From assembly GCA_036345935.2 (NCBI GenBank), contig JADWOT020000006.1, forward strand, positions 10,762,519-10,826,518: DNA of 64,000 bases, given 5' to 3'. The number at the start of each line of letters is the position of its first letter. Within the stretch, counting starts at the first letter, position 1. Positions 34,963 through 45,488 of this stretch are shown in pieces. The DNA comes from Taenia hydatigena (Eukaryota; Platyhelminthes; Cestoda; Cyclophyllidea; Taeniidae). The notes below the pieces were generated by a model, which saw only the letters and a list, made by a program, of their open reading frames with translations, was not told where the DNA came from and ran no database searches. The translations under genes were made by a program, and so were the position numbers.

Positions 34963-37900
34963 CTAAGCCTCTTTAACGAGAGGAAAGAGGGAGTTGTAGG
35001 ACATCGAGGTGGGCTGTTTGGGATGCCAAGGCTTCGAGGGTGGGGGCAAAAGTCCCGAGCCGAGGGTGCTCGTGGACTGTAGGTCCGGGAGGATCTGATC
35101 CGATTGGCTGCACTGAGCATGTGCAGCGATGATAAGGCCGACGAAGAAGGGCGACGGAGCCATGGGTCGCGAGGTGTACTCGGGATGAAACTGGGTGCCT
35201 ACGAAGTAGGGGTGGTGTCGTAGGCCTGTCACCGTTTCAACCGTCTTCTTGCGACTCACATTTTGCGCGGTGACGGGACGTATCAACTCCCCAATCTCCA
35301 TACGATTGCCCTTGCCAGCGTCACGCCCAATAAAGGCGAAACCACTAGATTCAAAGTCCTTTATGAAACTCGGGTTGACCTCGTACCTAACAAATGTAAA
35401 GCCATTACGATATTACCTTGAATCCCCAAAATCCAACTGGTGATCATCACAAGACTGAGTGGGCAGTACGCGCTAACCTGTGTCGATGCCTGGCGTAAAT
35501 GTGACCAGCGTTTACAAGGCGAAAGCTGTTGAAATGGGAGAGCAAATGAGAAAAATTCTCCTTATCACTTTCGACAGCAACATTGCAGTTATCTACGATG
35601 TTGACGCCATTCTCAGAAATTGACCCTGGAACTTGTGCTACTCTATCAGTTTTCAAGCCACACAAAGCATCAAGGTAGTCTTTCACCTCCGAGGAGACAA
35701 CAAAGTTAGTTCGACGGGAGCCGAGGCGCATGGTGCCACCCATATCACCCGGATTGAATTCCGGCATGTCTATTATAACCGGGTACGGTGTGTTAGGATT
35801 GAACTCCGTTGAATTTGAATCCTAAAATGGGTTAAGATAAACCAACAGTTATGGAGGTACTGACGAGTAAAAAATGTGTCCCAATTTTCGCTTTATCTAA
35901 ACCATTGGTAAAAGGGTGCTGGAAAATTAAAAAATTCGAGTTATACGCAAGTCCGAAGTATGTTCGATTAGAACATCACTTACCATTCAGTTTTACTAAT
36001 TAACAATGATAAACTGAAAAAGCACATTTCGAATCATGATTAGGAAAGATAACTCCCCTTCCATCCAAGGACATTGCGGGCGAATTCTACCACGGCCAGC
36101 TGGAAGCCAAGACAGATGCCGAGGAAGGGGATGCCGCGCTCGCGACAGTACCGAATGACGGCGATCTTGCCCTCACAACCACGAGGACCGAAGCCGCCGG
36201 CAACAATGACGGCCTGTGCGTTACTGATCGACAGCCAAGCTTCGTGGTACTGCTCAGGCGCTGAGAGCTCCGTTGCCGGCTCCAAATCCTCGGAGTCAAC
36301 CAGGTCTATTTTTAGCTTGCAGTTAACGTAAGTCGCTGCATGTTCGCACGCCTAGAGAGGTAGTTGATAAGGTCCAAATAAGACGGAGATCTAAGAAGGA
36401 TGTGTGTCACTAGTGCAATTCATGATAGGGCAAAATTGAATGGAATGGCGGCAGTAAAAAAACAACTGCCCACGCCTAATTTTAAAAGACCATAGAGGCT
36501 TAATACGATGATTGAATGAAATAAGCAATAACAATTATCGCCGCTGGAAGTCAAGTTATTGATAAATCTGATAAACTGATACCTATGCATTAATTAAATT
36601 TATTTAGAAATCAAATACCTGGTTAATGATACACGTTAACAAAACAACTCAAATTTAACAAAGTAGGCTTTATGCACAGTAGGGAAGGACAAAGTGATGT
36701 GCCTTCACGACGATAGTTAAAGGAGACTCAGACCTTTCGGGGGAAATATACTCAAGCATCCTAACTAATCTAAAAGAAACCGCAAGAAGGCTAGACGATA
36801 AATGCAGACAACACAATAAACTCTTGAAAGTGGGACCGGATTCGAACAAATGAATCACCATCTACCTATCACATACATTGCCGAAAAAAGCTGCGGGCAC
36901 ATGTACCCGCACCATTCGAGCGGTTGCGGATCACATTTCAGTTGGGTGGATAACCGAAAGGGTTCCTGTGGAAGAACACAAGCCTCAGCGCCGGTCCAAA
37001 GCAGATCTCAAAAAAGCAACGAGGCGCCGAAACTAACTAGCAACATCGCGTGATCCAGATATCACACGCTCAGAGAGCCCTATGTTATACTATAAAGTTA
37101 GGATAACTGACACGTACATATGACACGACGGTCACACCAGCACATAACCTGACCCAAACTACATCACGGGCATAGCGGTCTCAAGGAGACAGAAGCCATA
37201 ACAGAAGTTAGAGAAAGGGGTGGGAGCGAAACAGACCTTTAAAAGCGAGAGATAAGCATCACTGAGTTTGGTGTACTTGCCCGCGACAGCAACGCGAATG
37301 GTTTCAGTAGCGTGCAGCATGTGATCAACCATAGCCTGCCAGGCAGCCAAGGGCGGCTCAGGGCCAAGCTCCCTGGGCTCGAGGTCAAAATGACGCAAAA
37401 GAAGCATGGATAAATTTTGCGCCTCCAAGGCCAATGGTACCTCACAGAGATTTGCCACGTCGCGAGCTTGAATCACCTGAGAATTGTAAGGATGGAAAAT
37501 TAATAAAATTAAATTAACGGCAATACCATTAGCTGGATTAGCCTTTACTGGAGTATCACTGGACCCAAATGCGCCAAAACAAAGTACAGGTTAACGTGTA
37601 AGGCTCAATAATAGTCTATCAACATAGAGAATGTATCAAAATTCAAAACCTTAGTGTATGGAAGCCAAAAAGTAAGCAATGTGTACGGATTCTGTGACCC
37701 ATTTTCAGTAGGTTCCATATTCGTTCATAAAAACGACATGTTTAGGATCTTGGCACACTACTGAATCAGCTGCAAGGCACAGTTGCCAAAGAAGTAAATT
37801 CAACTAGGCAACTACGAAAACTCAAATTCGACGCAGTTTTCTTCAAAACGACACTAAATCTCCCGGTTTAGTAAAAAGCTGAGACTATCAGCCCCCTTAG

Positions 37901-39436
37901 GTTTTTAAATTGCATCGAACGGAAGTCATTCAATCATCTCATACATCGAGTTGAGTTTACACCTTACATGACTTTATTGGCACGACCTAAAAGTAGGACG
38001 GTAAACCCAATAACAAATTAATGCAGAATTTTCAGGGAGCTGAAATTTTTTGCAAGCACTCACATGGTCGGCAGGAACTTGGCAGAAAAGAGCCAACTTT
38101 TCTATGACCTTTTGGGATAGCTCACAATTACAGCGGCAGAAGAGGATGTCCGCTTGCAGACCACGAGCACGCAGCTCCCTTATACTGACCTGTAAGACAC
38201 TGAACACAGTGAGAAAAGAGATACCTATCCACAAGATCAAACAACAAGTTTCCCGATAATCTTAATTGTATTTGCTACAATTAATGCACGAATTCGGTGA
38301 AAAGACACACAACTTCAAAGGTAATGGGAATGAGATTGGAAAACGTTAATTAAAGTGGTTCAAGTCAATCCCATGGAAACTTATTTTTTCGTAGTCCTAA
38401 TCAAAAGTCCTCACAATTTGAGCGACTGCAAATTTTACAGTCTTTTGAATTCTAGTCGATGTCTTGCAGAAAATTTCCATGTTAGTGCACTTTCTTGAGT
38501 GCAAATAGGCAATAGCACATGATATTTTCAAAAGTTTAACCAGCTATCTGGGAGCCTCAACTCCCTAAAACGCATGCTTAAAATAAAGAAGAATCGTAAA
38601 AATAGGAAGCAAAGACGCAGAAGTACCCACTTGCGTTGGCTTTGTTTTGGGTTCACCCACAGAAGATAAATTCGGCACCAAGCTCACGTGAGCGCAGCAA
38701 AAGTTCTTCGACCCAACACGGTAGAGGAGTTGGCGAAAAGCCTCAACAAAAGGCATGGACTCGATATCACCAATGGTGCCACCAAGCTCAATCACGCAAA
38801 GCTCGGGAACCTTGCCCGAAGCGTCAACTGGCATTTCAGCAACTTTGGTTACCCATTCCTGAATGGCGTCTGTAACATGGGGGACGACCTAGACGAATAT
38901 ATATATGCAATAAAAAGTCAATTGTTCATCCAACACATGAATACAGTTAACAAAACCCGGAGTGACTGCGGACCAAACAATTTAAATTCAAAGTAGAAGT
39001 ACCTCAAGTATCATAAGCGCACCACGACACTCTAAGTGCGAGAATACATGTGAACAAGTCAAAAAGCGTACATCAGAAGTACGAAAACAAAACGCCTAAC
39101 CTGGACAGTCTTCCCAAGGTACTCGCCCCTCCTTTCGCGTTGAGTAACTTGCTGATAGATTTTCCCTGTTGTTATATTATGATCCTTAGTAAGAGTAACG
39201 TTGATGTAACGTTCATAGTTCCCTAAGTCCAAATCCACTTCACTACCATCATCAAGTACGTAAACCTCGCCATGTTCGTATGGAGAAAATGTGCCAGCGT
39301 CAATATTTAAATACGGATCGATTTTTATGCAAGTAACCACCCAACCGTTAGCTTTCATTATCGCTCCAACGCTGCTAGAAATGATTCCCTTGCCAATTCC
39401 ACTTATCACACCGCCTGTCACCAACAAGTACTTCAT
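34963..39436 (-). CDS. CTPS: CTP synthase
   Basis: Catalyses ATP-dependent conversion of UTP to CTP with glutamine as nitrogen donor. Seven exons: 39436-39101, 38888-38631, 38189-38064, 37476-37237, 36351-36058, 35821-35478, 35386-34963; 673 residues. The N-terminal synthetase half starts [18 protein letters not shown] (P-loop) with [37 protein letters not shown] and KTKPTQ. The glutaminase half has GGFGPRG (oxyanion region), the nucleophile Cys at about 400 in [10 protein letters not shown], and His/Glu at about 600/602 in QFHPEY. All key residues are present. It is longer than human CTPS1 (591) because of an extra segment of about 50 residues between MRLGSRRT and RHRHRYEVNP and a longer tail. 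The donor after exon 5 (36058) reads AAG/GGGAGT rather than AAG/GTGAGT; every other junction is GT-AG and phase-correct. Confidence 0.95.
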
Positions 39437-39829
39437 AGCCGACACCACACACGCAGAAAAGAACGACGTAAACCTCAAACATCCCGCCCTCCCACAACAA
39501 AGGCGCTGCATCTGACGATATTGTGAAGAGGATTTAAATGGTTGATATAAACCAAATCAACCGAAAAAGATTGTTTTTCGTGTAAAAATTCCGCATTTCT
39601 TAGAAGCAGTTTTATTTGAGAAACGAATAACCTACATGCACTCGCCAACCACGCAAAACCTATTACCGTAAAAATAAAATACAATTGACAATAATAACGC
39701 TGCGATTTTATGTACTTGAGGTCAAACACAGACTCGACGAAACGAAATTCGGTTGGACAAAAGACCAAGTCAAACGCATTTTCTGGAACTAGTTTGTGTT
39801 TATCGTGCGTATAACTGCACCACTTCCCA
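39437..39829. other. CTP synthase 5' flank
   Basis: No gene is seen. Unlike spectrin and SoxB, no acceptor-like sequence abuts the CTP synthase start codon. Confidence 0.4.
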
Positions 39830-40100
39830 CGTTCTCCCTTTTCCTACGGCTATCCAAAAAACGAACAAACAGATTATTATGCAACATGTTTCTTATTTTA
39901 GATTAATAGAAGACGGTACAGTCTCAAGGAGAATGGGATGGTAGACGCCCCCCTGCTCCAGGGTCTTCCGCGCTCTCCTCGCGCAAGAGGTTCGAGTTGA
40001 TGCCCCGCTTCTTGTCTAAAGGGTATATTTAAAACAACGCAACTACTCCGTAACCCTCTTATCTTTTCGAGCACCATCTTTGGTGCTAATCTTATGGGCC
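39830..40100 (+). repeat. LTR-like segment, left end of copy B
   Basis: Shares with the right LTR, in order: CTACGGCT, CTTATTATTTTAGATTAAT-like sequence, a GGTACAGTCT/GGTTCAATCT block, GGAAT/GAATGGGA and TTTAAAACAACG. Confidence 0.65.
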
Positions 40101-40825
40101 ATCCTTGATTATACCATCGAGTTGGTTTCTCTCTTCTGTTAGTGCGTACGCTCCTCCTCCGTATCCGACCGGTGGCGTACCTCATTAGGACTGCATCCCT
40201 TTGTAGTGACCGGTTGTCGGCTGGACACGAAATCGTGAGTTTAAAGTGGAGGAATTTAGTCTGTATAGTTAAGCAAACCACCTATTCAGTGGACATAAGT
40301 TCGATTGTGTCCATCGTAACATTTCTTCTGCTTGATTCAAGGCAGCCGTAAGTGCCTACACGAGATGTTAAAAGCCATTCCTATGCTTTCTTTCGACCGC
40401 AGCGTGTACTCTGGGATATTTTTGGCTACTACTTCTGTGTTTGGTGAGAAGCTATCGGAAGACACACTTAGTTCACGACCTGTGAGAGTCTAGAAGGATG
40501 AAGCACCAGTTGACGTGTGGACTGTAGCCCTGCACGCAAAGAGAGCATGTCCTAGGCTTAAAATCCCAGTCTTCAGGTTGTGCATCCTTAGGGAACGCCT
40601 TCAGGAGTCCGACCGGAGTCCGATTCCTTCCTTCTACCTGTCCGTTGCCTTATGAATGGCCAGCAGTGTGCGTATTTGAGATCCGGAAAGCCTTGCGTTG
40701 TTCAGTAAAATGTCGACTTTCCAAATTAGGGTCCTGATCGCAATGGGCCGATTCAAGTACTCCGTGATAAAAAATCTAACAAATGAGGAAAATTAAAGCG
40801 GCCGTTTCGGCACCTTGTGACTTTA

Positions 40826-40922
40826 TGGATTCGGCCTCGACTACTTTCGTAAATTGGTCAAATATGATCAAAATTTGTTGTTTTACCCTCCTGATGGGTA
40901 GTAGAGGGCCCATGGTATCCAT
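40826..40922 (-). pseudogene. Gypsy integrase core remnant
   Basis: The minus strand reads MDTMGPLLPIRR followed by IFDQFTKVVEA. This matches the start of the retroviral-type integrase core, where the conserved D-x-x-GPLP segment precedes the I-x-V-V-x-D-x-F-T-K strand. Only this part is legible in one frame. Confidence 0.75.
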
Positions 40923-41416
40923 ACCTCCTCTTTAATCAGGGAATTCTGAAGGCACGGGATGTGAGACGAGATAACCCTTTCCGCTATGGACTTGTGAGAG
41001 AATACCAAGTTAACATCGCACATTAAAGCTGAGTCAGGATCAGTACTCTGCGTGCTTCTCCAATGCTGTTTTTTATTCGCGCTCAAAAATAGTGCGCCTA
41101 CTAAAACATCGTCCGTATCCTCTGAGATTGGTCTGTGGCACAGTGCGTCTGCATTACTATGCGTGTGCTCTTTTCTGTTTTGAACAGTAAAATCATATCG
41201 TGTGGTTCTTGCACCAGCGTAAAATTGAACGGCTAATATCTCTCTTCTTTTTAACTATGTGATCGCTTGATGATCTGTTCACACTGCGCCCAATCTCGCT
41301 ACTAAGTAGTGTCTAAAGTGTTAATTGTGTGAGCAGCAAAGAGCTCACGTTGTGCTGTCCTTTCCTGTCTCATTCTTATGCTGCATCTGGTACTCGCATG
41401 GGTGACGGCGTCTCCC

Positions 41417-41839
41417 CTACCTTCTTTGCCTCTGTGAAAGTACTCCATCCACGGTTACATCATCCGCGTTCGTATCCAGTATAAACGACGGGACGCCCGC
41501 TTCGATGTTTGGGAGCATCAGGATCAGTACAGAGCAGAGCTTTCGCTTCAGCTCTTTAAGCGCTTCATCATGATTTTTCTCCCATTTGAAATTCTCTCTC
41601 GCTTGCTTTTGGGCTAGTTTATGCAGCGGATTGGTGGTCTTAGCAAAACCTTCAACAAAACATCTGCTGCAATTAGCTAACTGTAGGAAAGTGAGAAGGT
41701 CCGTCAAATTGGTTGGTGTTGACCAGGTCCTCACATGTTTTGTACAGTCTTCGGTGACCGTCATGCCATCTGACGACACTGCAGGTCCTAGAAGGGTAAC
41801 CGAGCGTTGGAGAAGACGGCATTTCTTAGGGTCCAGCAT
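41417..41839 (-). pseudogene. Gypsy Pol fragment (reverse transcriptase end, RNase H start), second copy
   Basis: Same 140-residue frame as at 976-1398, on the opposite strand, with a single amino-acid difference caused by one base (41709 versus 1106). A further RNase H remnant with TDHQAI follows at about 41265-41285 after stop codons; copy A lacks it. Confidence 0.85.
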
Positions 41840-42674
41840 TCGTTTCAGGTTGGCGTCGTGCTCTCCACTACATCAATTATCGAGGCAGATTGTGCAGTGC
41901 TTTGAGGCTAAGCAAATTAAGGACGTCTGCATCAGGTGTACCACTCTCCAAGTCAATTCCGGACACATAATATGTCTCGCCGTCCATGTTTATTTCCCCA
42001 TATTTGCTTTTAACAACGTCTCTCTTTTAACACAATCTACCTTATAGAAAGAGAGACGATCTGGATCCTGTTGCAAAAGCTGGAGTAACCTTGTAGATTT
42101 GGCGACACCCAAGTTAAGAAGGAAACTGCATGGACGTCCTTCTTGTGTGCCGGGGATTCGAATAAATGAATGGGATTCGTCTGGATGTAAACAGAATAGG
42201 GAACAAGAGGGGTCATCTGAATTCTAGGAGTAGCGCGAAGGAGAACGACATGAGAGTGTTGAGGTTGGACGTCTGGTAATGTGACGTTGTGCGGAGTTTT
42301 TGATGTTTTTCGGTCGCGCACTTGACCAACTGACTGAGCGAGTCGGTTTATATGTCGCGGAGCTTCTCAACCATGATGGGCGGTCGAATTCCGTGCCTGA
42401 ACTGGAGAGATACCCATTTAGAGACTTTGTTTGGAGGAGAGCCTCGGAAGACACATTCCATTAGATGTTGGGGATTGCCAGTACATTCGTCATCATCCTC
42501 GCCGAGTCCTTGGTAGCGACGAAGAAGTGCCTGGCGGGGTCTGCTAAGTTAAGATTTATTCATTGTCGCTGGGGTTAGAGGTAGAGGTTGAACCTAGCGG
42601 TGCTGAGCCAGTCCTCAGGGTGTTTTACCGCCTTTGAAAGGAATATGGTCCGCTGGCGCTGCCAACAGCCCTGT

Positions 42675-42910
42675 TTGTCTCCTCTTCTCTACGGCTGTCC
42701 TAAGAACGAGCTGACTGAATGTTCTATGGCATACTTATTATTTTAGATTAATGAGAAACGGTTCAATCTTATGGGGAATTGAATTGTGGACTCCTACCCG
42801 CCGTTGGAACTGGGATTTCACGTCTATGACGATGCCCAATTATATTTTCGTCCCTCGCCTAAAAGGCACATTTAAAACAACGTAAGTATTGCAGACCTAT
42901 TATTATTTTA
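42675..42910 (+). repeat. LTR-like segment, right end of copy B
   Basis: Aligns in the same direction with 39830-40100 and, as reverse complement, with bases 1-153. It contains GATTAATGAGAAACGG and GCACATTTAAAACAACG. Confidence 0.65.
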
Positions 42911-42920
42911 CAAAGCTAAA

Positions 42921-45287
42921 GGAAATCCTTTTTAATCGCTCTTTCTCCTTCCAGCTTCGAACTTTTACATTGAGTAGGGCGAGTGATGTATATTGTGCAT
43001 TGTTTGGGGTTCGATGTCTCACGAAATTATTGTTTCTTTGCTGTAAAAGGGGATAAAATTGAGAGAAACATGAGGTACCCAATAAGATGCATTAAATCGA
43101 CAAAAGTTTTACCTCTCGTCTTTTACAAGGAATTAGCGCATCCATGTGATGTCAAAGTTTTCTTAATATTGCGTACATTATCCCAGATCCATTAGAATGT
43201 ATAACGGGACTATCAACTGTCAAGTGGTTTAGGCGTCAACAATGGCTACCATCATAGGAGCCTCAAACTTCAATTTTAATGGACCCCATGTTTTGATTGA
43301 GTTTTGCTTCATGCACTTTCTGTGTTTTCCGATGCTACGTTGCTGCTTTAGCTCGGTAGCAGCAACGATTTATTTTAGTATGTATGATATATATTTTTAG
43401 TCTTAGCAGCTTTGAGTTCGATGACATTAAATATGGCATCTTTGCAGATAACATCAACTTTGCATAATATATGCCAGTATCGGCCACTTTTCGATGGCCT
43501 TGTATACCTTAAGCAACTTCAATGCGAGTTCGGTTAATGAGAGGAGAGAAATTTTAGTCATTATTTCGTATTCGGAGGCCTGCTGATGTCTATCTTTTGC
43601 ATTGTCTTAATATTATTTTCAGAAGAATGGGAATAAGAAGTTTACTATCACTTCGTAGTGTTGCACATCACAAAAACCCTTCTGTTCATAATTTTATGGA
43701 GGTTCAGGTGGAATAGTTTATGTGCATTGACGGCTTGAGAAATGTAAGGTTAGGAAGACAGAAGGACCATCCTAAAAATGGATTATGATACCTCGTCTGG
43801 AGAATGCGAATCCAAAAGATGAATCGGAGTCAAGGAGCACTTCAGAATTTAGCATTAAGGAACTGTTACTAAAAAGTTGCCCATTGAAACGAAAAATGAA
43901 CCCCTTACGAAATCCAAATACTCTAAAGGGAAATGTTTTATGATTTATCAACCGCATTAAAAGTGGTCACAAATTTCAAGTTTATTAAAACAAAAGGACT
44001 GGCTATACCATTTGCAAGTTAGATATTAGTTCTTGACTAATAAGACCATACTTTTGGGATACTTCTTCGGCTATGAAATGAAAAGCTTAAAAAGGAGATG
44101 AGTAGAGTCTAAGTCTGCACAACCAATCTCCACTGATTCGCCTCCAAGTGAGATGGATTTCCTGCATGAAATTGAATTCCTGTGACACAACACATCGAAT
44201 GTGCTAGTTACGCCCCTTTGATTTTCATGAATACTGTATTCTCCATAGGCCTAAAATAGCATTAGCGAATTTTAACACTTGATTCCAGACGAGAACAGTA
44301 ATTCTGCGCTTCCCTCGAAAACACCAATGCACAACTGATGACCACAACACTAGCTTGTAGACGCAAATATAAACTGCAAATTACAATATAAGAAATGCAT
44401 GAAAAGTTCCTTACTTGTAGATGGTCTCGTTACAGGAAGCTGGAGGGATTCGCTAATTCTCACAGACACGACATGTCCCCGTATTTGGCCTTTTGAATGT
44501 CGCGGCATGGTGGGCACATTTAGAAGCCTAGCAGTGAACCCCTCGTCATAACCAACAATCGTGTGTCCGCATTACTTGTCTGCTGGTTCTTTGGTGCTCA
44601 AATTTTCTAGTAGTCGTATTTGATGGCTCCATTGGCTTTTACTGCTTCGTACTAGTTTAAACCCTTTCTCAGGGCTACACCAAACGCAATAATTCCCATA
44701 ATTTCAAATCAAGTTCAAAAGCGGACATTTGTAGACTATTGCATTTGCAATGCGTTACCTCACTTTCAAATCTGGTCTCCGAGTGCCTAGTGTTTACGAC
44801 TGCCAAAATTAATAGTGGCAGAAAGGATTGTTGGTTAAATAAAACATTTCGTCTTTTGTAAATCAGATCCTAGATGTTCGATCCTTTGTGCTGGTATTTT
44901 GTTTTAAAAATGATGAATCGTTTCATTTGATCCACCTATTGCCATTGATCTTGAAGCGCTAATATAGCTTGCTGGAAGTTAATATTTTGGTATGCCTATT
45001 TTTTAAATTTCTGCTAATGACATGCTAAATGGTCTCGCACGATTTTACACCTTTGCCTGTTTTGAAAGTCTAAAGGAAGACGATGATAGCAGCGAATTCA
45101 ATAATTTGGCCCAAGTCATGCTTTGGGAATGCAACGAAACGTCATCTTTTAAATGTAAAGCATCCTATTCACATGAATATTTGAGCACTAGAGGTGCTGT
45201 TAACCTTGCAAAATGTCTCAGTCTTAAGGCTTTGTTTATGTTAGTCGCAGGGACAACAAAATAAATGTGTAGCGAAATATCTCTCAA
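42921..45287. other. Intergenic, AT-rich, no supported gene
   Basis: No exon chain or repeat family is recognised. It contains a perfect short hairpin at 43338-43367. Confidence 0.4.
43338..43367. repeat. Perfect 10-bp inverted repeat with 10-base loop
   Basis: CGTTGCTGCT at 43338-43347 is exactly complementary to AGCAGCAACG at 43358-43367. Confidence 0.7.
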
Positions 45288-45488
45288 TTATGCCGTTAAC
45301 CATTGTGAAAGTGCCATAAGGAAGGCCCGACACCTGTCTCCTCCAGCCCCCTGCAATGCAGGTTGCATTGCGGAGTAGGCCAGAAGTAAAGTGTTTAAGT
45401 GTTGTGGAGCCTGAAAAGGCGGGACACCTGCCACCACCAGTGCTGATAAACACATGCACAGTACAAAAAGTATTGTGATTTTATACAT
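45288..45488 (-). CDS. Candidate small secreted protein, 66 residues
   Basis: A complete ATG-to-TAA frame on the minus strand. The first 21 residues form a textbook signal peptide: a lysine at position 3, the hydrophobic core ITILFVLCMCLSALVVA, then AG before a likely cleavage site. The mature part (about 45 residues) begins VPPFQAPQHL, has one cysteine (in DRCRAFL) and no dibasic processing site. I recognise no family. The segment is more GC-rich than the surrounding desert. No introns, promoter or polyadenylation signal could be assigned. It may be a neuropeptide-like or secretory product, or a chance ORF; a first exon of a longer gene is also possible. Confidence 0.4.
   Translation of the reverse strand: MYKITILFVLCMCLSALVVAGVPPFQAPQHLNTLLLAYSAMQPALQGAGGDRCRAFLMALSQWLTA

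Larger units (their letters stand above)
39830..42920 (-). mobile_element. Ty3/gypsy LTR retrotransposon, copy B, degenerate and internally shortened
   Basis: Two same-direction LTR-like segments (about 39830-40100 and 42675-42910) flank about 2.6 kb containing, in minus-strand order, the end of reverse transcriptase and start of RNase H (41839-41417), a further RNase H remnant near 41260-41320, and an integrase remnant (40922-40826). The order RT, RNase H, integrase identifies the Ty3/gypsy group. The element is too short for a full copy and its frames are broken, so it is not autonomous. Its LTRs differ strongly from each other, implying an old insertion. Confidence 0.85.

Noticed and set aside
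34635..34976. 113-codon plus-strand frame between the SCAF-like gene and CTP synthase
   Set aside because: It overlaps the CTP synthase 3'UTR in antisense and has no family resemblance.
36830..36860. Reverse B-box-like GGATTCGAAC inside a CTP synthase intron
   Set aside because: The T-arm stem does not pair, and no other tRNA arms were found.
45241..45459. 72-codon minus-strand frame overlapping the small secreted-protein candidate
   Set aside because: It lacks a signal peptide or motif and is the alternative frame of the stronger candidate.
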